Assembly: GCA_026168455.1 (NCBI GenBank)
Contig: CM047431.1
Location: forward strand, 23,315,365 to 23,379,364
Source: Theocolax elegans
Lineage: Eukaryota > Arthropoda > Insecta > Hymenoptera > Cerocephalidae
Length of the DNA: 64,000 nucleotides
Reading direction: 5' to 3'
The notes under the pieces are model-generated. The model saw nothing but the letters and a program-made list of their open reading frames with translations. It was not told the origin of the DNA and searched no databases. The position numbers and the translations under genes were made by a program. Shown here in pieces: positions 33,672 to 45,722 of this stretch. How positions within the stretch are numbered: position 1 is the stretch's first letter; each line of letters starts with the position of its first letter.

Positions 33672-34055
33672 ATATAGTGACCGGCGCGGTGGCGGAGTGG
33701 TGGAAACGCACCTCGGCCGATCGCGAAAGTTAAGCAGCGCAGAGCGCTGTTAGTACTTGGATGAGAGATCATTCTCGTGCAGCTTTCATGATCGGTTAGG
33801 TGTTTTTCACATTCCACAACGCGAGTGGGAGGTGTGGAACGTTCTGTTTCGGTGTCATGGCCTACGCAATGTGACTTTGACACCCAAACAGAATATTTCG
33901 AAGACACCGGGCCATCTCGGCTGGTTGGGGATTAAAAAAGGTGGGGAAACAGCACCCACACAGAGGTGGTGGGTAAACGCCGTTGAAGTTCTCCAGGCCG
34001 GGACAAACGGCAGGAAGTGCCAGAAAAATGGCACAAAAACTAGTAAATAAAAAAA
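33672..34055 (+). mobile_element. 5S rRNA-derived SINE with 14-bp target duplication
   Basis: The first 120 bases hold the internal promoter of 5S rRNA genes: AAGTTAAGCAGCG (A box) and TTAGTACTTGGATGAGAGAT (C box), preceded by CGGCGCGGTGGCGGAGTGGT. A unique body and an A-rich tail follow. The 14-base AAATATTAAATGAA is found on both sides (33658-33671 and 34056-34069), as expected for LINE-mediated insertion. This is the SINE3 (5S) type. ORFs at 33617-33907 and 33757-34050 are chance frames. Confidence 0.9.
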
Positions 34056-34069
34056 AAATATTAAATGAA

Positions 34070-35370
34070 GTAGTGTGAGTTGCGCTCTTTATATCGAGTT
34101 ATGTTTCAATATCAATAACATTATTAATTCTATAAAATTTAATATACAATATACATAATATTTAATATACGGTATAGTAAAATTTGATGATTCGAAAATT
34201 TACGATACCATATACTAAAATTTAGTATAAATTGAGTTTGTGTCTTCATTAAAATACAGTAAAGCAATTTTTACTGAAGATTATAGGAATATTTAATCAT
34301 ACATTTCTCTCCGTGTACTATTGTATTTTGTCGGATCTCAGTATTACATCTAATAAACATGAGCAGAAAGAATTCTATTTGTTTCAGGGTATTTTATAAT
34401 AGTATTTTCTAACTATCTATACATATTTTATATGAAACAATAAAAATATAAGTAGATAATTTTATACACAAAAGTTCGATTCTGTATTAAGTTTATAGCA
34501 TAGTTAAGACATATGGGCTCCTAAAAAATATCCTTTAAAAAGTATCTCGCTCTAGAATGTATGGGAAAATTATTTAAAAAAGATCATAATGAATATAGTA
34601 AAATGTTTCGCAAAAAGTATCCTAGAAACTATTTCAGCAGGTATTTTAGAAGTCTCCCAAAATTAAACGGATGAGTATGTATAATAGTTTCATATAATGT
34701 CATCCAATAAGTATGTTGGGAAGTCTTCATAAGTATTTAATTTACCACAGAAAGTATTGAAAAGTCTAATGTAAGTATGACAGAAGTCTGGTGGAAGTCT
34801 TGCTAAAGTCTTGAAAAAGTATTGCGAAAGTTTGGTGAAAGTGTGGCATAAGTGTAGTGAAACTCTTGCTAAGATCTAGAAAAAGTATTACGAAATTCTA
34901 GTGGAATTCCAGCAGAAATCTGGCATAACTATTTTCTCTTCTTATCATTATATAATAATAAAAACGACGGTTCGGGTTAACTATAAGGAATGATGGATTA
35001 GCATAAATTGATGCAAAAATGACTGTGCTTCTAAAATATCGATTAAAATCCTTATTAAAAAAAATTCGGATTGTTTAAATTTATCGAATTTCTCTTAGAA
35101 GTCTAGTATTTATTAAGTCTTTCTATTGGTACTTTTAAAGTTTATTTTGTATTCTATAAAGCACATACTTAGATGTATAAATACAAAATACTTGAAAGTA
35201 CATCTTACGCGTGGCAAAAACGTTGTGCAACTAAAAACGTGCAAATTTTAATCTGTTAAATTATCTTTCTAAATAGATTCCCTGCTACTAAATAAAAAAT
35301 TCCGTATTCATTATAACATTATTCTTACATATGTAAATAATTAAATTGAAGATATATATAATTAGGTATA
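34070..35370. other. No gene seen; degenerate AAGTCT repeats
   Basis: Around 34750-34930 there is a loose tandem of GAAGTCTGGTGGAAGTCTTG and AAAAGTATTGCGAAAGT type phrases. The rest is AT-rich. Confidence 0.5.
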
Positions 35371-35384
35371 TAAAATTTAGTATT

Positions 35385-35600
35385 GGAGGTCTGCGATGGC
35401 TTGGTCGGTAGGGCGTCGGGCTCGTAATCTGGATGTCCCAGGTTCGATTCCCGGCCCCGGCCGATTGATACAAGCACCATTGGCGAATGTATTTTCAACA
35501 AGTGGTTTCTTCACCAAGACATCGTATGACCTCCGTCGCTGATTAGCACCGGTTTGGGAGCATAAAAAGAGCAACGTTTAAATAAAAAAAAAAAAAAAAG
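35385..35600 (+). mobile_element. tRNA-derived SINE, short copy, with 8-bp target duplication
   Basis: A tRNA-like head (TGGCTTGGTCGGTAGGGC, then GGTTCGATTCCCGG) leads directly into the same 3' part as the SINE at 27878 (ACAAGCACCA, CCTCCGTCGCTGATTAGC, AGCATAAAAAGAGCAACGTT), then an A tail. TTAGTATT is duplicated at 35377-35384 and 35601-35608. It lacks most of the body seen in the longer copy, so head and tail are modular. Confidence 0.88.
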
Positions 35601-35609
35601 TTAGTATTA

Positions 35610-36480
35610 TGTTTACTTGTAATTTATATTTCATATTATTCAATTCGCATTATTCATAACATTCACGAAATTGTCAATATTACCGACGAAACAAAGATTG
35701 TTTATAACCTCGAGGTTGATTGTAACACGAATCATCTTGTTTACTTGATTATCTAGATAAATATTTCAATGCACGAAAGACATTTACGTTTTCTCATCAT
35801 TTTAAATCGTTAATTACTTAATTGTTAATGATTAAATCTATACGGTAGTGGTCCAGATAACCTTAATTTGATCTACTGAAAGATAAGATACCAAATATTT
35901 TGCAAGAAAGATATTTTCTCAAAAAATAATTTTTTTATATTTTTAAATATTGCATGTGTCAACATTCTGAGATCACTAGCCGATTTTTATTCATTCAATT
36001 AGTCTAAATCTAAAGAGTTTGTTACATTTGCTTAATTCAACACAAATATAATTCAATTCAAAGTTGTATCGTTCCTAAATATTCACTCGGTATAAAAGTG
36101 CATAACCTCGTCATTCGTTAACGATTAATTTAATTGAAATAAACGTGACATAATAATAATATAGGGAGTAACCTATAATCAATTTACGTTGCAAAATTGA
36201 GAGTTTATTATTCTTCATGTAATAATTTTATACAACTTTTTAATATATAGTAAACTTAAAACTTTGTGTTTCTCTAATAAGTTAATCTAGAATAATATAA
36301 ATTATGAAATGAAGTTATGTAATCTTCTGCAAATAATATTATAAAAATTTATTAAGACACATATTTCCTATAACATTAATAGTATATATGTAATGGACTG
36401 AAAAGAAAGAAGTGATTTGAAAATGTATTTTATAATATTTATGAATGAAGATTCATAAATAATTACAAAAACTTTTTTCT
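35610..36480. other. AT-rich, no gene seen
   Basis: No repeat or ORF I can support. Confidence 0.4.
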
Positions 36481-36969
36481 TTTTTCTGGTGTGGAATGAT
36501 TGGAAATCGGCTTATAGAACCTTGGGAATCACCTCCATTCCTTAATGGACAGAATTACCTACAGTTCCTACAAAAAGATTTACCTGATCTGCTGGACCAG
36601 CATTTAACACGGCACCAGCAGGAAGACTTGATCTTTATGCACTTCGGTGCACCGGCTCATTTTGCTGCAACTGTGAGGCATTATTTAGACCAGCGTTATG
36701 ACGAGAGATGGATCGGTCGGAATGGCCCGGTAGAATGGCCTGCCAGGTCACCCGACCATAATCCTTTGGATTTCTTTTACTGGGGTCACAGTAAAGAAGT
36801 GGGTTACCACGGATTTCCTGTGGCTTCAGTAGAAGAACTTAGGGTTAAGATCCATGATCACGCCGATAACGTCAACCCACTGAAGATTATCAGGGCGACG
36901 CATGATGTTATTAAGCGTGCCCGATGCTGCATTGAGCAGGGTGGAGGCTACTTCGAAAATTTATTATAA
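36481..36969 (+). pseudogene. Tc1/mariner (IS630-type) transposase, C-terminal half
   Basis: 157 residues from the ATG at 36496, and the frame is open a few codons upstream (F-F-W-C-G-M-I-G-N-R-L). Recognisable blocks are N-G-Q-N-Y-L-Q-F-L, then F-M-H-F-G-A-P-A-H-F-A, then W-P-A-R-S-P-D-H-N-P-L-D-F-F, and a C-terminal C-I-E-Q-G-G-G-Y-F. These are the second and third catalytic blocks of a DDE transposase of insect IS630/mariner type. The Asp expected before G-A-P is Phe, so it is catalytically dead. The third Asp (SPDxNPLDFF) is kept. The N-terminal DNA-binding half is absent. Confidence 0.85.
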
Positions 36970-37051
36970 GAATAAATAAGGTACAGACACATTATATTAT
37001 TATTACAATGAAAAAATTAAGAAATGAATTTAGTGTATATTAATAATACAT

Positions 37052-37288
37052 TTAACCTTTAGAGGACGAGAATTTTCTGGTTCAAAAAAGCTTCTTTTTT
37101 CAATAAAATTAATGTCTAAAAACATCGGATCACTTTTAACCTTTAGAGGACGGGGATTTGGGTTTACTGCTCTCACTTTTCTATAGAAATCGAGTTTTTG
37201 TGATCTCTCACATCTCAAAACTAACACATATAAAGGGTCGATCATGGGCATGGCCCGTATAGGGGCCATCCCGTCCTCTAATGGTTAA
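37052..37288. mobile_element. TTAA-flanked MITE (piggyBac-like), partly duplicated
   Basis: TTAACCTTTAGAGGACGGG at 37136 and CCCGTCCTCTAATGGTTAA ending at 37288 are inverted ends within TTAA. A further left end (TTAACCTTTAGAGGACGAG) lies at 37052. The internal ORF on the minus strand (37030-37269) only reads through the repeats. Confidence 0.65.
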
Positions 37289-37319
37289 GAAATTAATAGT
37301 CCAGTAATTATAATATTGA

Positions 37320-37894
37320 TCTAATCAATTTCAAGGATTGGGTCTTGATCCTCCAGATAGTGGTAAACCAGTAGAAGCATATAGTCCTTCGGATGCAAGA
37401 TCTTTTACTCCACCACCACAAGGAATATCCAAGTTAACTCAACAAATTTTAGAGAAGGTCTCGAACAGTCTATTCTCCCTAATCTTCAAGAAATCTTGAC
37501 AAATGTGAAACGTCAAGAGAGTTCCAAAGTAGATCCATATCTTCCGTCGAAACCTAGTGCAATATTTTTTTCAACAGTTAATTCAGCAATGTACCAAAAT
37601 CAAGAAAAATATTGACAAATGTACAGTAAAACAACTAGTGTTAGCAGATTAAGTTCAGAGGTGCAATCTTCTCCACGAAAAGAAACTAGAAATACTTCAT
37701 GTTCATTAAGTGATTATGACATAATGAAAAAAGCAGAAGAGGAATTGGCTGCATTGGCAGCTGCAACTGCTGCATCGGGAACTTTAGTTCCATCTGCTTC
37801 AGCCTCTGCATCAGTTTCAGTACCAATGCAACCCACACCAAACAGTACTGAGCCTCCTCCACCTGGAACTTCATTCGATGCACCTTATCGGTAG
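37320..37894 (+). pseudogene. Intronless, frameshifted copy of an unidentified host gene
   Basis: The first frame reads G-L-G-L-D-P-P-D-S-G, then F-T-P-P-P-Q-G-I-S-K-L-T-Q-Q-I-L-E-K. A frameshift near 37455 leads to G-L-E-Q-S-I-L-P-N-L-Q-E-I-L. This second frame is then open to 37894 except for one TGA at about 37614, and ends with a Ser/Ala/Pro-rich region (A-A-L-A-A-A-T-A-A-S) and P-P-P-P-G-T-S-F-D. The amino-acid usage is that of a genuine protein, likely a nuclear or RNA-associated low-complexity region. I do not recognise it. One frameshift, one stop and no intron suggest a processed pseudogene; an A-rich AATAAA-like stretch follows near 37955. Confidence 0.5.
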
Positions 37895-37899
37895 AGTGT

Positions 37900-38490
37900 A
37901 ATTTAAAGCAATACCTGAACTGAGTTTATGAGCAAACATTGGCACATGTAAAATAAAATAAAAATAAAAATTCAATTTCTTGCATGCAAAGAAAAAGTGG
38001 ACTTTAAAAATTTGTGACTGTAAAGTGCAGTGCGTTGGTATATGGTAAAATATTAAAATTAGTATTATAAATGAAAATAAAGTTTAATTTTTCTATTACA
38101 AAATATATAAAAGATTCATAAATTAAAATATTCTTGTTTTTCATTTTTTGTATTTAAAACAAACTCAACATTTTTTTAAACAGTTACATTTAACTGACAT
38201 TACATAAGCATTTTTATTGTACATACCAAAAGTAGACAATGCTTGAAAGTTGTATTGTATAAACTTTTTGTAGTCATTTGTAGTCATTTATTTCTAAAGA
38301 TTAATGTACAATATTTTGTAGCTAATATTAATAAAGTTAAATATTAATTGCAATTATAAAAAATGTATGATTGTGATGAATATATATACTAACAAAACAA
38401 AAACATTATTTGAAACGGAATATAAAAATAAGCAAATTACAACAAAAATAATAAATAAATTGAAATAAAATGCATGTCACTTATATTAGT
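37900..38490. other. No gene seen
   Basis: AT-rich sequence after the pseudogene, possibly its 3' UTR at first. Confidence 0.35.
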
Positions 38491-38494
38491 AGAG

Positions 38495-38640
38495 CGCGGA
38501 CGTTGGAAGCGGTCGCGGCAACAAATACCGCGAGTATAGTTAGGCGAGCGCGGACGTTGGAGAACGCCCGCGGCGGAGTTGCTTCGAGTCGACTTTTTGC
38601 TCGCGCACGGACGTCGGAGAGCGCCCACAGCGGCATTGCT
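38495..38640. repeat. 54-bp GC-rich tandem repeat, three units
   Basis: GCGCGGACGTTGGA-type units at 38495, 38549 and about 38602, each with a GCGGTCGCGGC-like follow-on. One related block lies at about 29404. ORFs on both strands here are by-products. Confidence 0.8.
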
Positions 38641-39279
38641 TTGGGTTGCATTTTGATCTAGTATACACGTTTATGTTACATCTTATGATGTGACGTAACA
38701 GTATTTATAATAATATTCATTTGTACGAAGATAATTTCTTCACTGTAATAAAACAGAAATTTCTCTTTTTTATTGTTCTTAAATAAAGTAATACTCACCA
38801 CACGCGTTTGTTTGCACTCTCACTTTTTATAGGAATATTTATATTATCAAGAATTTATAAATATTTTAAGGTTTCTGAAGACAAAAGGTAAAGCTATGTT
38901 ATATAATTTTTAATGTTTCTCATGAGGCCTGTACATCGTTACAACGGTTAATATTAATATTTGTTTCTGTGCAATTACATCAAATTCCAAAACTTATTTA
39001 TTATTTCATATGATATGAATAGATACGATCATTTGAAAATCGTACATGATTAGTGAATCGGAATTAACTGCCAAAATCCATAACCAACGGTGGTGCAAGT
39101 ATTACTCTATTTAAAAACAATAAAAAAAAAAGAAATTTCTGTTTTGTTACATTTGAAGAAATTAATTTCGTACAAATGAATATTATTATAAATACCATTG
39201 TGTATTTATTGCTGTAGAACATAGCAGGGTTAAAAATTATAAAATAAATTATGTGTAAAATATACCTTACTGAAAAAGT

Positions 39280-40136
39280 GTGTCATTTATCAACAGATAC
39301 TTGTCGACTCTATTTTGATTTCAGTACTTTCTATTGTAAAAACTTTGTAAGAATCGAAAAAATTAAAATGTTATTGTTTTAAGCATTCAATATCAATTGC
39401 CAAAGTGTGATAGAAATTAAATCGTACTTGCGAATGTTTACACCTGCGCAGAAGGTGTTTTTCGATATTTAACGTTTGGATTATGTATTAGATAAGTTTT
39501 GTTCGAATAAAAAAAAAACAAATATAGTATGCCAAATAATTACAGGACATATACTTTTCTGCAATAAATGTGTGATTTTTCAACAGAAATACTTGTCGAT
39601 TCCATTTTGATATTATATACTTACCAAAGAATCGAACTCATATATATTGGCTTTATAGAAAGAAAAGGTTTAGCAGCTATAATAAGAATGGAAAACGATA
39701 GAGATTCACTTAATAATAACATTGTGTTTTATTTTAAATTATTTGGAACATGGTGACATGGTATCAAACATTTATCTTACTCAGCGTTGAAATAAAAATA
39801 CTTCTATATAATAACCTTTATATTTGCCAAAGAACTGACACATTGGTTTTATTGAAATGTTATGGGAGGTATTCAATAAGTATAAGTATAGAGAACAATA
39901 ACTTACCAACATAATAAACATGATTTTTATAAATAATGTAAGTAAATGTATAAATATAAAACATTCATTTCACTTAAGCTTGAAATAAAAAATATCCTAT
40001 ACCCATTACAGTTCACATAATTATTAAATATTATACAGTTGCCAAAGAATCAAACACATATATTGCCTTTATAGAAAACAAATATGGTTATTCAGTAACT
40101 TTAATACGGATGGAGAATTATAGAGTTACCACTATA
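39280..40136. repeat. Degenerate dispersed repeat (GCCAAAGAATC ... TTTATAGAAA)
   Basis: Phrases such as CCAAAGAATCGAACTCATAT and GGCTTTATAGAAAG recur at about 39625, 39830 and 40035, and once more at 41915 beyond the solo LTR. Units are about 200 bases and diverged. The LTR at 40141 is inserted in this array. Confidence 0.6.
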
Positions 40137-40140
40137 AAAG

Positions 40141-41882
40141 TGTGACGTTGTAAAATATACAACGCACAAGTACATGCACGTGGCTTGTATTTACAAGTCA
40201 TGTGCATGCATACTTTAATTTATATTAGATCGCGATCGCGTCGCAGGTAGTGAATCCCTCGCTGGCGGATCGAAGTGCACCGATGCACTTTAAAGCGAAT
40301 ATTGATACCCACGGTATGGGTATGTTTTAGCGACGGAGCCGACGAACGACGCGACCGATATCCGACGGTAGTACGCGGATCACGACCCAGACCACGGACA
40401 AGAGGTATCGTGAGCCAAGGACCGAGCCCAGGTCGTCTCACGATACCTGGCGAATCCGCCGTTGATGTTGACGAGACGGGAGGTTAGGCGGCGTCCTAAC
40501 CTCAACCGTCACACGTGCTCAGCAGACGACGCCCGAACTCCGTACGAATAGTCGGGAGAGCCAGGGTGCTCCCCCACCTTACACCCGTATACCGGGGAAC
40601 GCGGCACCGACGGCGACGATCGCGCGGCACTAGGCGAGGTGCGCGGGAAGGGGGGAATCACTCGAGCAGCGAGAGTGTTGCGCGCGCGAAGAGCTCGAGT
40701 GAGCGACCGTGAGTGGGATTATGGGTGGGAGCGCGCGGAGCGAGGGGAGCGCGCGAGTAGAGTAGGAGTCGCGGTATACCTAATGTATGCGTGCGAAGGT
40801 ATATCGCGGCACAATAGAATATACATATATAGATATATACGGTGCGCACACACCTATGTATTGGTATATACTATTGTATATAGCGCGCGCACGTATATAA
40901 TATTAGATTGATTATTTTAGCTAGATCGCGTAGTCGTTAATTAAATAAAAATACGTAGATCCGTCAATAATTAACAGGTTGGTGGTGACGTAAACCACTA
41001 TTATTGGATAATCGGCCTTGACGGAAATAAGATCAAGGCTGACTACGCGTATCGATCACGCAATCAACCACCCTAATCAACGCCGGTAGATAAGGAGTAG
41101 AGTAAGATAGAGAAGGATAGCGATAGGGTGGGGAGGAAAATCCTTAATTTTGGGGATCAAGCCATGCCGCGAGCCGGATGAAGAAGCCGGTCTCGACGAT
41201 TCGCTACCTGATCGTCCGAGGAGATAGTTGTGTTTTTGTAGAGTAGTATTTTTGAGGCAGAGTAGCCATTTTTGTCGAGGTTTTCTGAGTAGAGTAGAGT
41301 TACAGTACAGTACAGAGTTGTAGTCGAGAAGTAGAGTCGAGGTGCGAGTTGAGCGGTACTGGAGCTGAGAAATATTAATTAGGCGAGTAAGATTTACGGT
41401 TAGCCCGACGGGCGGCCGAATTATTCTAATATTTTAAATATATATAGTTATTTTTAAATACCGCCGGACGGATTGGAAAGATTGCGTGCACGTGTGTGAG
41501 TCGGTTGCGGATCGTGGTTAGTAATTGTGTCGGTGCCGGAACTTATAATTTCTTCCAATTTTTAATAAATATTAGTTGTGGTGAAAGATTGAATTCCAGA
41601 GTGTTTAATTATTTCCTTTACTCCAAAAGCCGCCGGTTCCGAGGTGGTCAGCCGTCGGAATTCCCTCTGTGACGAGGAGTCGAGGTGAGGATTTGCCGGG
41701 TTGCCGAGTAGTGTTGTATTGTAATTATTTCTGTTTATCTTAAATATCGCCAGGCGCCCAATAAAATTATAAATCGGCGATATTATAACCATTTTTAACG
41801 TCGCTACGACGGAACCTCCGTCGGCCTTTAATTTAATCTAATTAAATTCTTCCCGACGAAAAGTAGCGTCGCAAAAGTTACA
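40141..41882 (+). mobile_element. Solo LTR, 1.74 kb, with AAAG target duplication
   Basis: TGTGACGTTG at the left and AAAGTTACA at the right, with AAAG outside both (40137-40140 and 41883-41886). GC-rich inside, with ATCGCGATCGCG near 40232. It interrupts the degenerate array at 39280-41990. No pol coding. ORFs at 40220-40911 and 41562-41792 are chance frames in GC-rich DNA. Confidence 0.7.
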
Positions 41883-42117
41883 AAAGTTACAAAATCACTA
41901 ACTGATTTTCCCACTTGCCAATGAATCAAACACATATGTTGGGTTTATATAGAAAATAATAAAAAAATTGCTTTAAACTAGCTATAATCATTATATCATA
42001 CGCTGAATTTATCTATACAATATGGTAGATTTTGTTAATTAAATGTAATATAAACAACCTACTTTGCAGTGGTCGGTAACACTCGAGTAGATTAGTAACA
42101 ATCAGTATATAATATAC

Positions 42118-42240
42118 TATATTACGTCAAATGGTCGGATCAAAATTTAGGTACTAATATAATAATTTGTTCAAAAGTTATTTTAACCTCAAAAAGTGAA
42201 TTTTTTCAAATGGAATTTACTATAAAAATTTTTTTGAGAT
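42118..42240 (+). mobile_element. Fragment of the GAAGTGGTCCGATCAAAA element arm
   Basis: Shares TGGTCGGATCAAAATTTA and AACCTCAAAAAGTGAATTTT with the arms at 895-1400 and 56625-57893. Diverged and truncated. Confidence 0.6.
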
Positions 42241-42329
42241 GCTATAAGGATAGAATCAGGTCAAAAAAATATATTTTGTTTTTCATTTTTATGGTGCAAA
42301 ACTTTTGTGGCAGATTTGCATAGTAAATA

Positions 42330-42845
42330 GTACATTTATGACACTGTTATGGGAGATAATTTATTACCGTCCTCGAGGTTGTTCGCACGAGCGAAGCGAG
42401 TGAAAACATCGAGAAAGGTAAAAAAACATCTTCCACAATAGTTTCATACGATATTTCATAACATTAGAACCTCAAAATCTGAAAATGTTATAAAATATAA
42501 TTAAACTATTTTGGAAAATTTCAACAAGACACAATCATTCCTATGAAATTAAATGTTTGCGGTCGGAGGATGATGCATATGTACGTCTTGACGGTACTCT
42601 AAGGGTTAATTTTATTTTCAAATTGTTATAGTTGCAGGTTCTCTATGTTACATCCAATTTGGTATTAACACAAATATTATAGTATATCATGACACTGTTG
42701 TGGGAGATAGTTTTCTACCTTTCTCGAGGTTGTTCGCACGAGTGAAGCAAGTCAGAACATCAAGAAAGGTAAAGAAAACATCTTCCACAATAGTTTCATA
42801 CGATATTTAATAGCATTAGAACCTCAAAATCTGAAATGAAATTGA
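42330..42845 (+). repeat. Two direct repeat units, 351 bases apart
   Basis: TGACACTGTTATGGGAGATA and CTCGAGGTTGTTCGCACGAG occur in the units starting 42339 and 42690, each followed by CATCTTCCACAATAGTTTCA. Each conserved block is about 155 bases. Confidence 0.85.
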
Positions 42846-43100
42846 GAGTTTGAGGTTAAAATGTTATAAGATATTAAATTCAAGATTATTGTTGGTGTGG
42901 TATATTTAGCACCTGATTGACATTTATATCTTTGCTTTGAATATTGTAATTCAGTTGGTTAGAATGTGGACTCAAACAGTGATTGTGAATTGCCGTAATT
43001 TAGTTGGTGATTTTTAACCTGACAAATATTCAATAATCCTCAAACCCGCAACATATAGATATATCATACACGTTGGATAGTTTGTTTCTCTGTAGAGATG

Positions 43101-43104
<4 letters not shown>

Positions 43105-43145
<41 letters not shown>
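43105..43145 (+). repeat. (CT)n microsatellite
   Basis: Perfect CT repeat of about 20 units. Confidence 0.95.
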
Positions 43146-43148
<3 letters not shown>

Positions 43149-43264
43149 TTGATATACTTTGAACGTCAAGTAGAAAATCTTGTATGTATGTCTGACAGTG
43201 TTTGTGAAAGTGTGGCTTAAAGTCTGGCTTAAATCTTGCAGTTAAAAGTGTATTTCGTTAAGTA

Positions 43265-43375
43265 TTTATTATTTGTATTATTAATATATTGCAAATATGT
43301 TGCCAAAGTATTGTCAATATATTGCCAATATATTGTGAAAGTATTATCAATATATCGCCAATATGTTTCGTGTCT
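43265..43375. repeat. TTGCCAATATATTG minisatellite
   Basis: Five to six loose copies of TTGCCAATATATTG / ATTGTCAATATATTGCC. The same motif occurs at 49085-49260 and 51115-51300 within tRNA-like repeats. Confidence 0.7.
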
Positions 43376-43399
43376 TCCATAACTTCGTAACATTTACCA

Positions 43400-44610
43400 A
43401 ATTGTCAATACTACCGACGAATCGATGATCTTTTATTAGCACAAGTGGATGAAACAAATTAAAAATCCAGCATTATAAATGTTTAAAAATTAATGTTTTA
43501 TAATTGTATAATAATATTTGTATTTTTAGCAACTTACAGGGGATTAGATGGATACTTAAACAAGTGGAAATACTTTTCTACCACTCCAAGATAAGTGCAT
43601 AAATTTTTTTGCAATGATCATGCTGATAGATTCATCGTTATAAGGCAACAAATATACATTTCTATTAATATTTCGGGCACTTTTCCCAGGTATTTTGATC
43701 ATAAGTGATCTTAATGATTTAGACCCACTAAATGAAAATCGGCATATAATGCTAAAATTTCAAATTTGACTCTCTGCAACTGAACATAATGATATCGAAA
43801 AATCTGAAAATATTCAGGAAATCCAATGGATACCTCGAAAACATATTCCCACAGTTATAGCAAGATTTATTTTTTTCATCTTCGATGTCACAGAGAACCA
43901 TCGGTATATACTTACATAAATATTAGGTTATATACGATGTTATATACAATATACGAATATTTATTTAAAAAAATTATAAATTTAATGAATTATCTTAATA
44001 CTCTCTTATTTAGTATAAAATACATTGAATCTAATTTACAATTATAAAATGTTATTATTCCGAATTTTCTATGGATATAAAATACCGACACGTGCATTGA
44101 ATTTAATTTTAAATTGAATTTAATTACATAAATATCAATATTTACAAATTCTAATTTCTTAAAACAGCCGACGAGAATTTGGATGATACTTTTAATCGCG
44201 GAATCGAAGGCAATAAACAACATGATAGCGATTTTGACAGGATGGAATCGAACAGTGAAGTAGCGAATTTCGGAGTGATACCGAAAATAGCGATGATGCT
44301 GATTCTCTTTTTATAGACAATGCTAAAAACCCATTATTACTGTATGTCTATAACTGTGAACTACTGAAGCAGTATACCGATTATTAAGGCTGTCAATTTG
44401 AATTTGAACTGAAAATGTGCAGGGCGACCCCTACAATAATGATTTACACTCGCGCACAAGTGAAGAATGCGTTGAATTCGAGTTATCAAAATTTGTGTAT
44501 GATTATATAAAAGCTATATCAATCAATATTACGCATTGTGCATATGTAGGCTTATCGATAAAGCTCGGTTGGTTTTGATTCGACTCCGAAAATCACAATC
44601 ATCCTTCATC
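43400..44610. other. No supported gene
   Basis: AT-rich. A short acidic open stretch on the plus strand near 44168-44290 (D-E-N-L-D-D-T-F-N) could be the 5' part of the transposase fragment that follows, but I see no motif. Confidence 0.3.
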
Positions 44611-44619
44611 TTTATCCAA

Positions 44620-44935
44620 GTTTTTATCCATTATTAATAAACGACTTTTAAGTATTAATCCTCCGTATTCTGTTGTCAGATTGCCGTGCTCTGTTTCTGA
44701 TTTTGCGTACTGGAAGGCTTCAGAATTGAAGGTTTTTCTATTAATTTATAGTCTACCGTTATTATGTGACATTATGAATGTATAATATTTTAACCTTCAT
44801 AAGCTACTTGTCATTGGAATTTATTTATTAAATTAAGCAAGTATATATCTAATGAAATGACAGAAAATGCTTTAATCATGCTTAACGAATATGTTTCTCG
44901 TTTTAATACTTTGTATGGAAAGAGTCATGCAATTA
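44620..44935 (+). pseudogene. Tnp2/DUF4218-type (CACTA-like) transposase fragment
   Basis: The plus strand reads N-P-P-Y-S-V-V-R-L-P-C-S, then Y-W-K-A-S-E-L-K-V-F-L-L-I-Y-S-L-P-L-L. After stops it reads I-G-I-Y-L-L-N, and in another frame E-N-A-L-I-M-L-N-E-Y-V-S-R-F-N-T-L-Y-G. This is the block between the Tnp2 domain and the DUF4218 start, that is, the part expected just ahead of the M-T-Y-N-V-H-Q-L-L-H-L start at 2990. It belongs to a different copy on the other strand. There are at least three stops and a frameshift. No catalytic motifs are visible. Confidence 0.55.
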
Positions 44936-45441
44936 TTACTCGATACGATTGTTCGACAGTAAAACATCCGAAGATTGTTCTTCATTTGTTACTGTTTGTG
45001 GTCTTTCAATAACAGGACAATATTTAATAGACTCCGATTCTTCAAAACGTCTTATGGTTTTTGAAACTGTGGATTTAGACAAAGGAGTTTCGCCATCGCC
45101 GTTTCGAAATGTTGCCTTAAAGAGATTAACAACATTCGTATACGACCTTTGCTAATCATGCCAACCCCTCATTATTAGAAGAAATATTCGCTCTCTTTCA
45201 GTCAAACAAAACATTTTAAAAGGTTTTAAAAATATAAAGGTTATTGTAATAAAAAAAAAGAATTAAGAAATGTTTAATAAATTTATCGAATTGGTTCAAC
45301 CGCAAAACACTATTTATTCTTTTTTATTGGTCAGGTAAATTTTTATTTTGTGATGGTGTCACCATCAATAGGCACCTAAAAATGTATAGAAAATATTAAT
45401 ATGTATATTTATAAGTAATTTATAATTGGAGGTAAACTTAC

Positions 45442-45569
45442 CTGGTTCGGAGGTTATCCAGGAACGGTAGTGGGGATGCCGTCGAGGAGTTGTTGGTCGG
45501 CTGCTCCGGGGTTCTCTGCTGCAGGATGCGGGGTTCCCGGGGTGGTCAGCTACTCCAAGACACCAGCAT
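45442..45569 (-). other. Candidate exon with good splice sites
   Basis: On the minus strand, ATTTTTTTATTACAG ends at 45570 and CCAG|GTAAGTTT begins at 45441. The 128 bases between are open in one frame (C-W-C-L-G-V-A-D-H-P-G-N-P, then Arg/Ser/Pro-rich). No known domain. It may be a chance match in a GC-rich repeat. Confidence 0.25.
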
Positions 45570-45722
45570 CTGTAATAAAAAAATTTATAAATATTGGATG
45601 TGAATGGGGAAAAATGATGAGGAAAATCAGGAATTAATTACAAGGGAGATGAGAATTAAAATAAGGTAACGGAGGGATTTGGTGAAAGGTTACATTAATA
45701 CTTACCTATTTTGGGAGTTTTG

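Noticed and set aside
37030..37269. 79-residue minus-strand ORF
   Set aside because: Reads through the repeated ends of a TTAA MITE; the PRPLKVK repeat is the end sequence translated twice.
40220..40911. Cluster of 63 to 90 residue ORFs on both strands
   Set aside because: Overlapping frames in GC-rich LTR sequence; Arg-rich without a motif.
44949..45155. 68-residue ORF after the transposase fragment
   Set aside because: No match to the DUF4218 block that should follow and no motif; could be a chance frame or an unrelated remnant.
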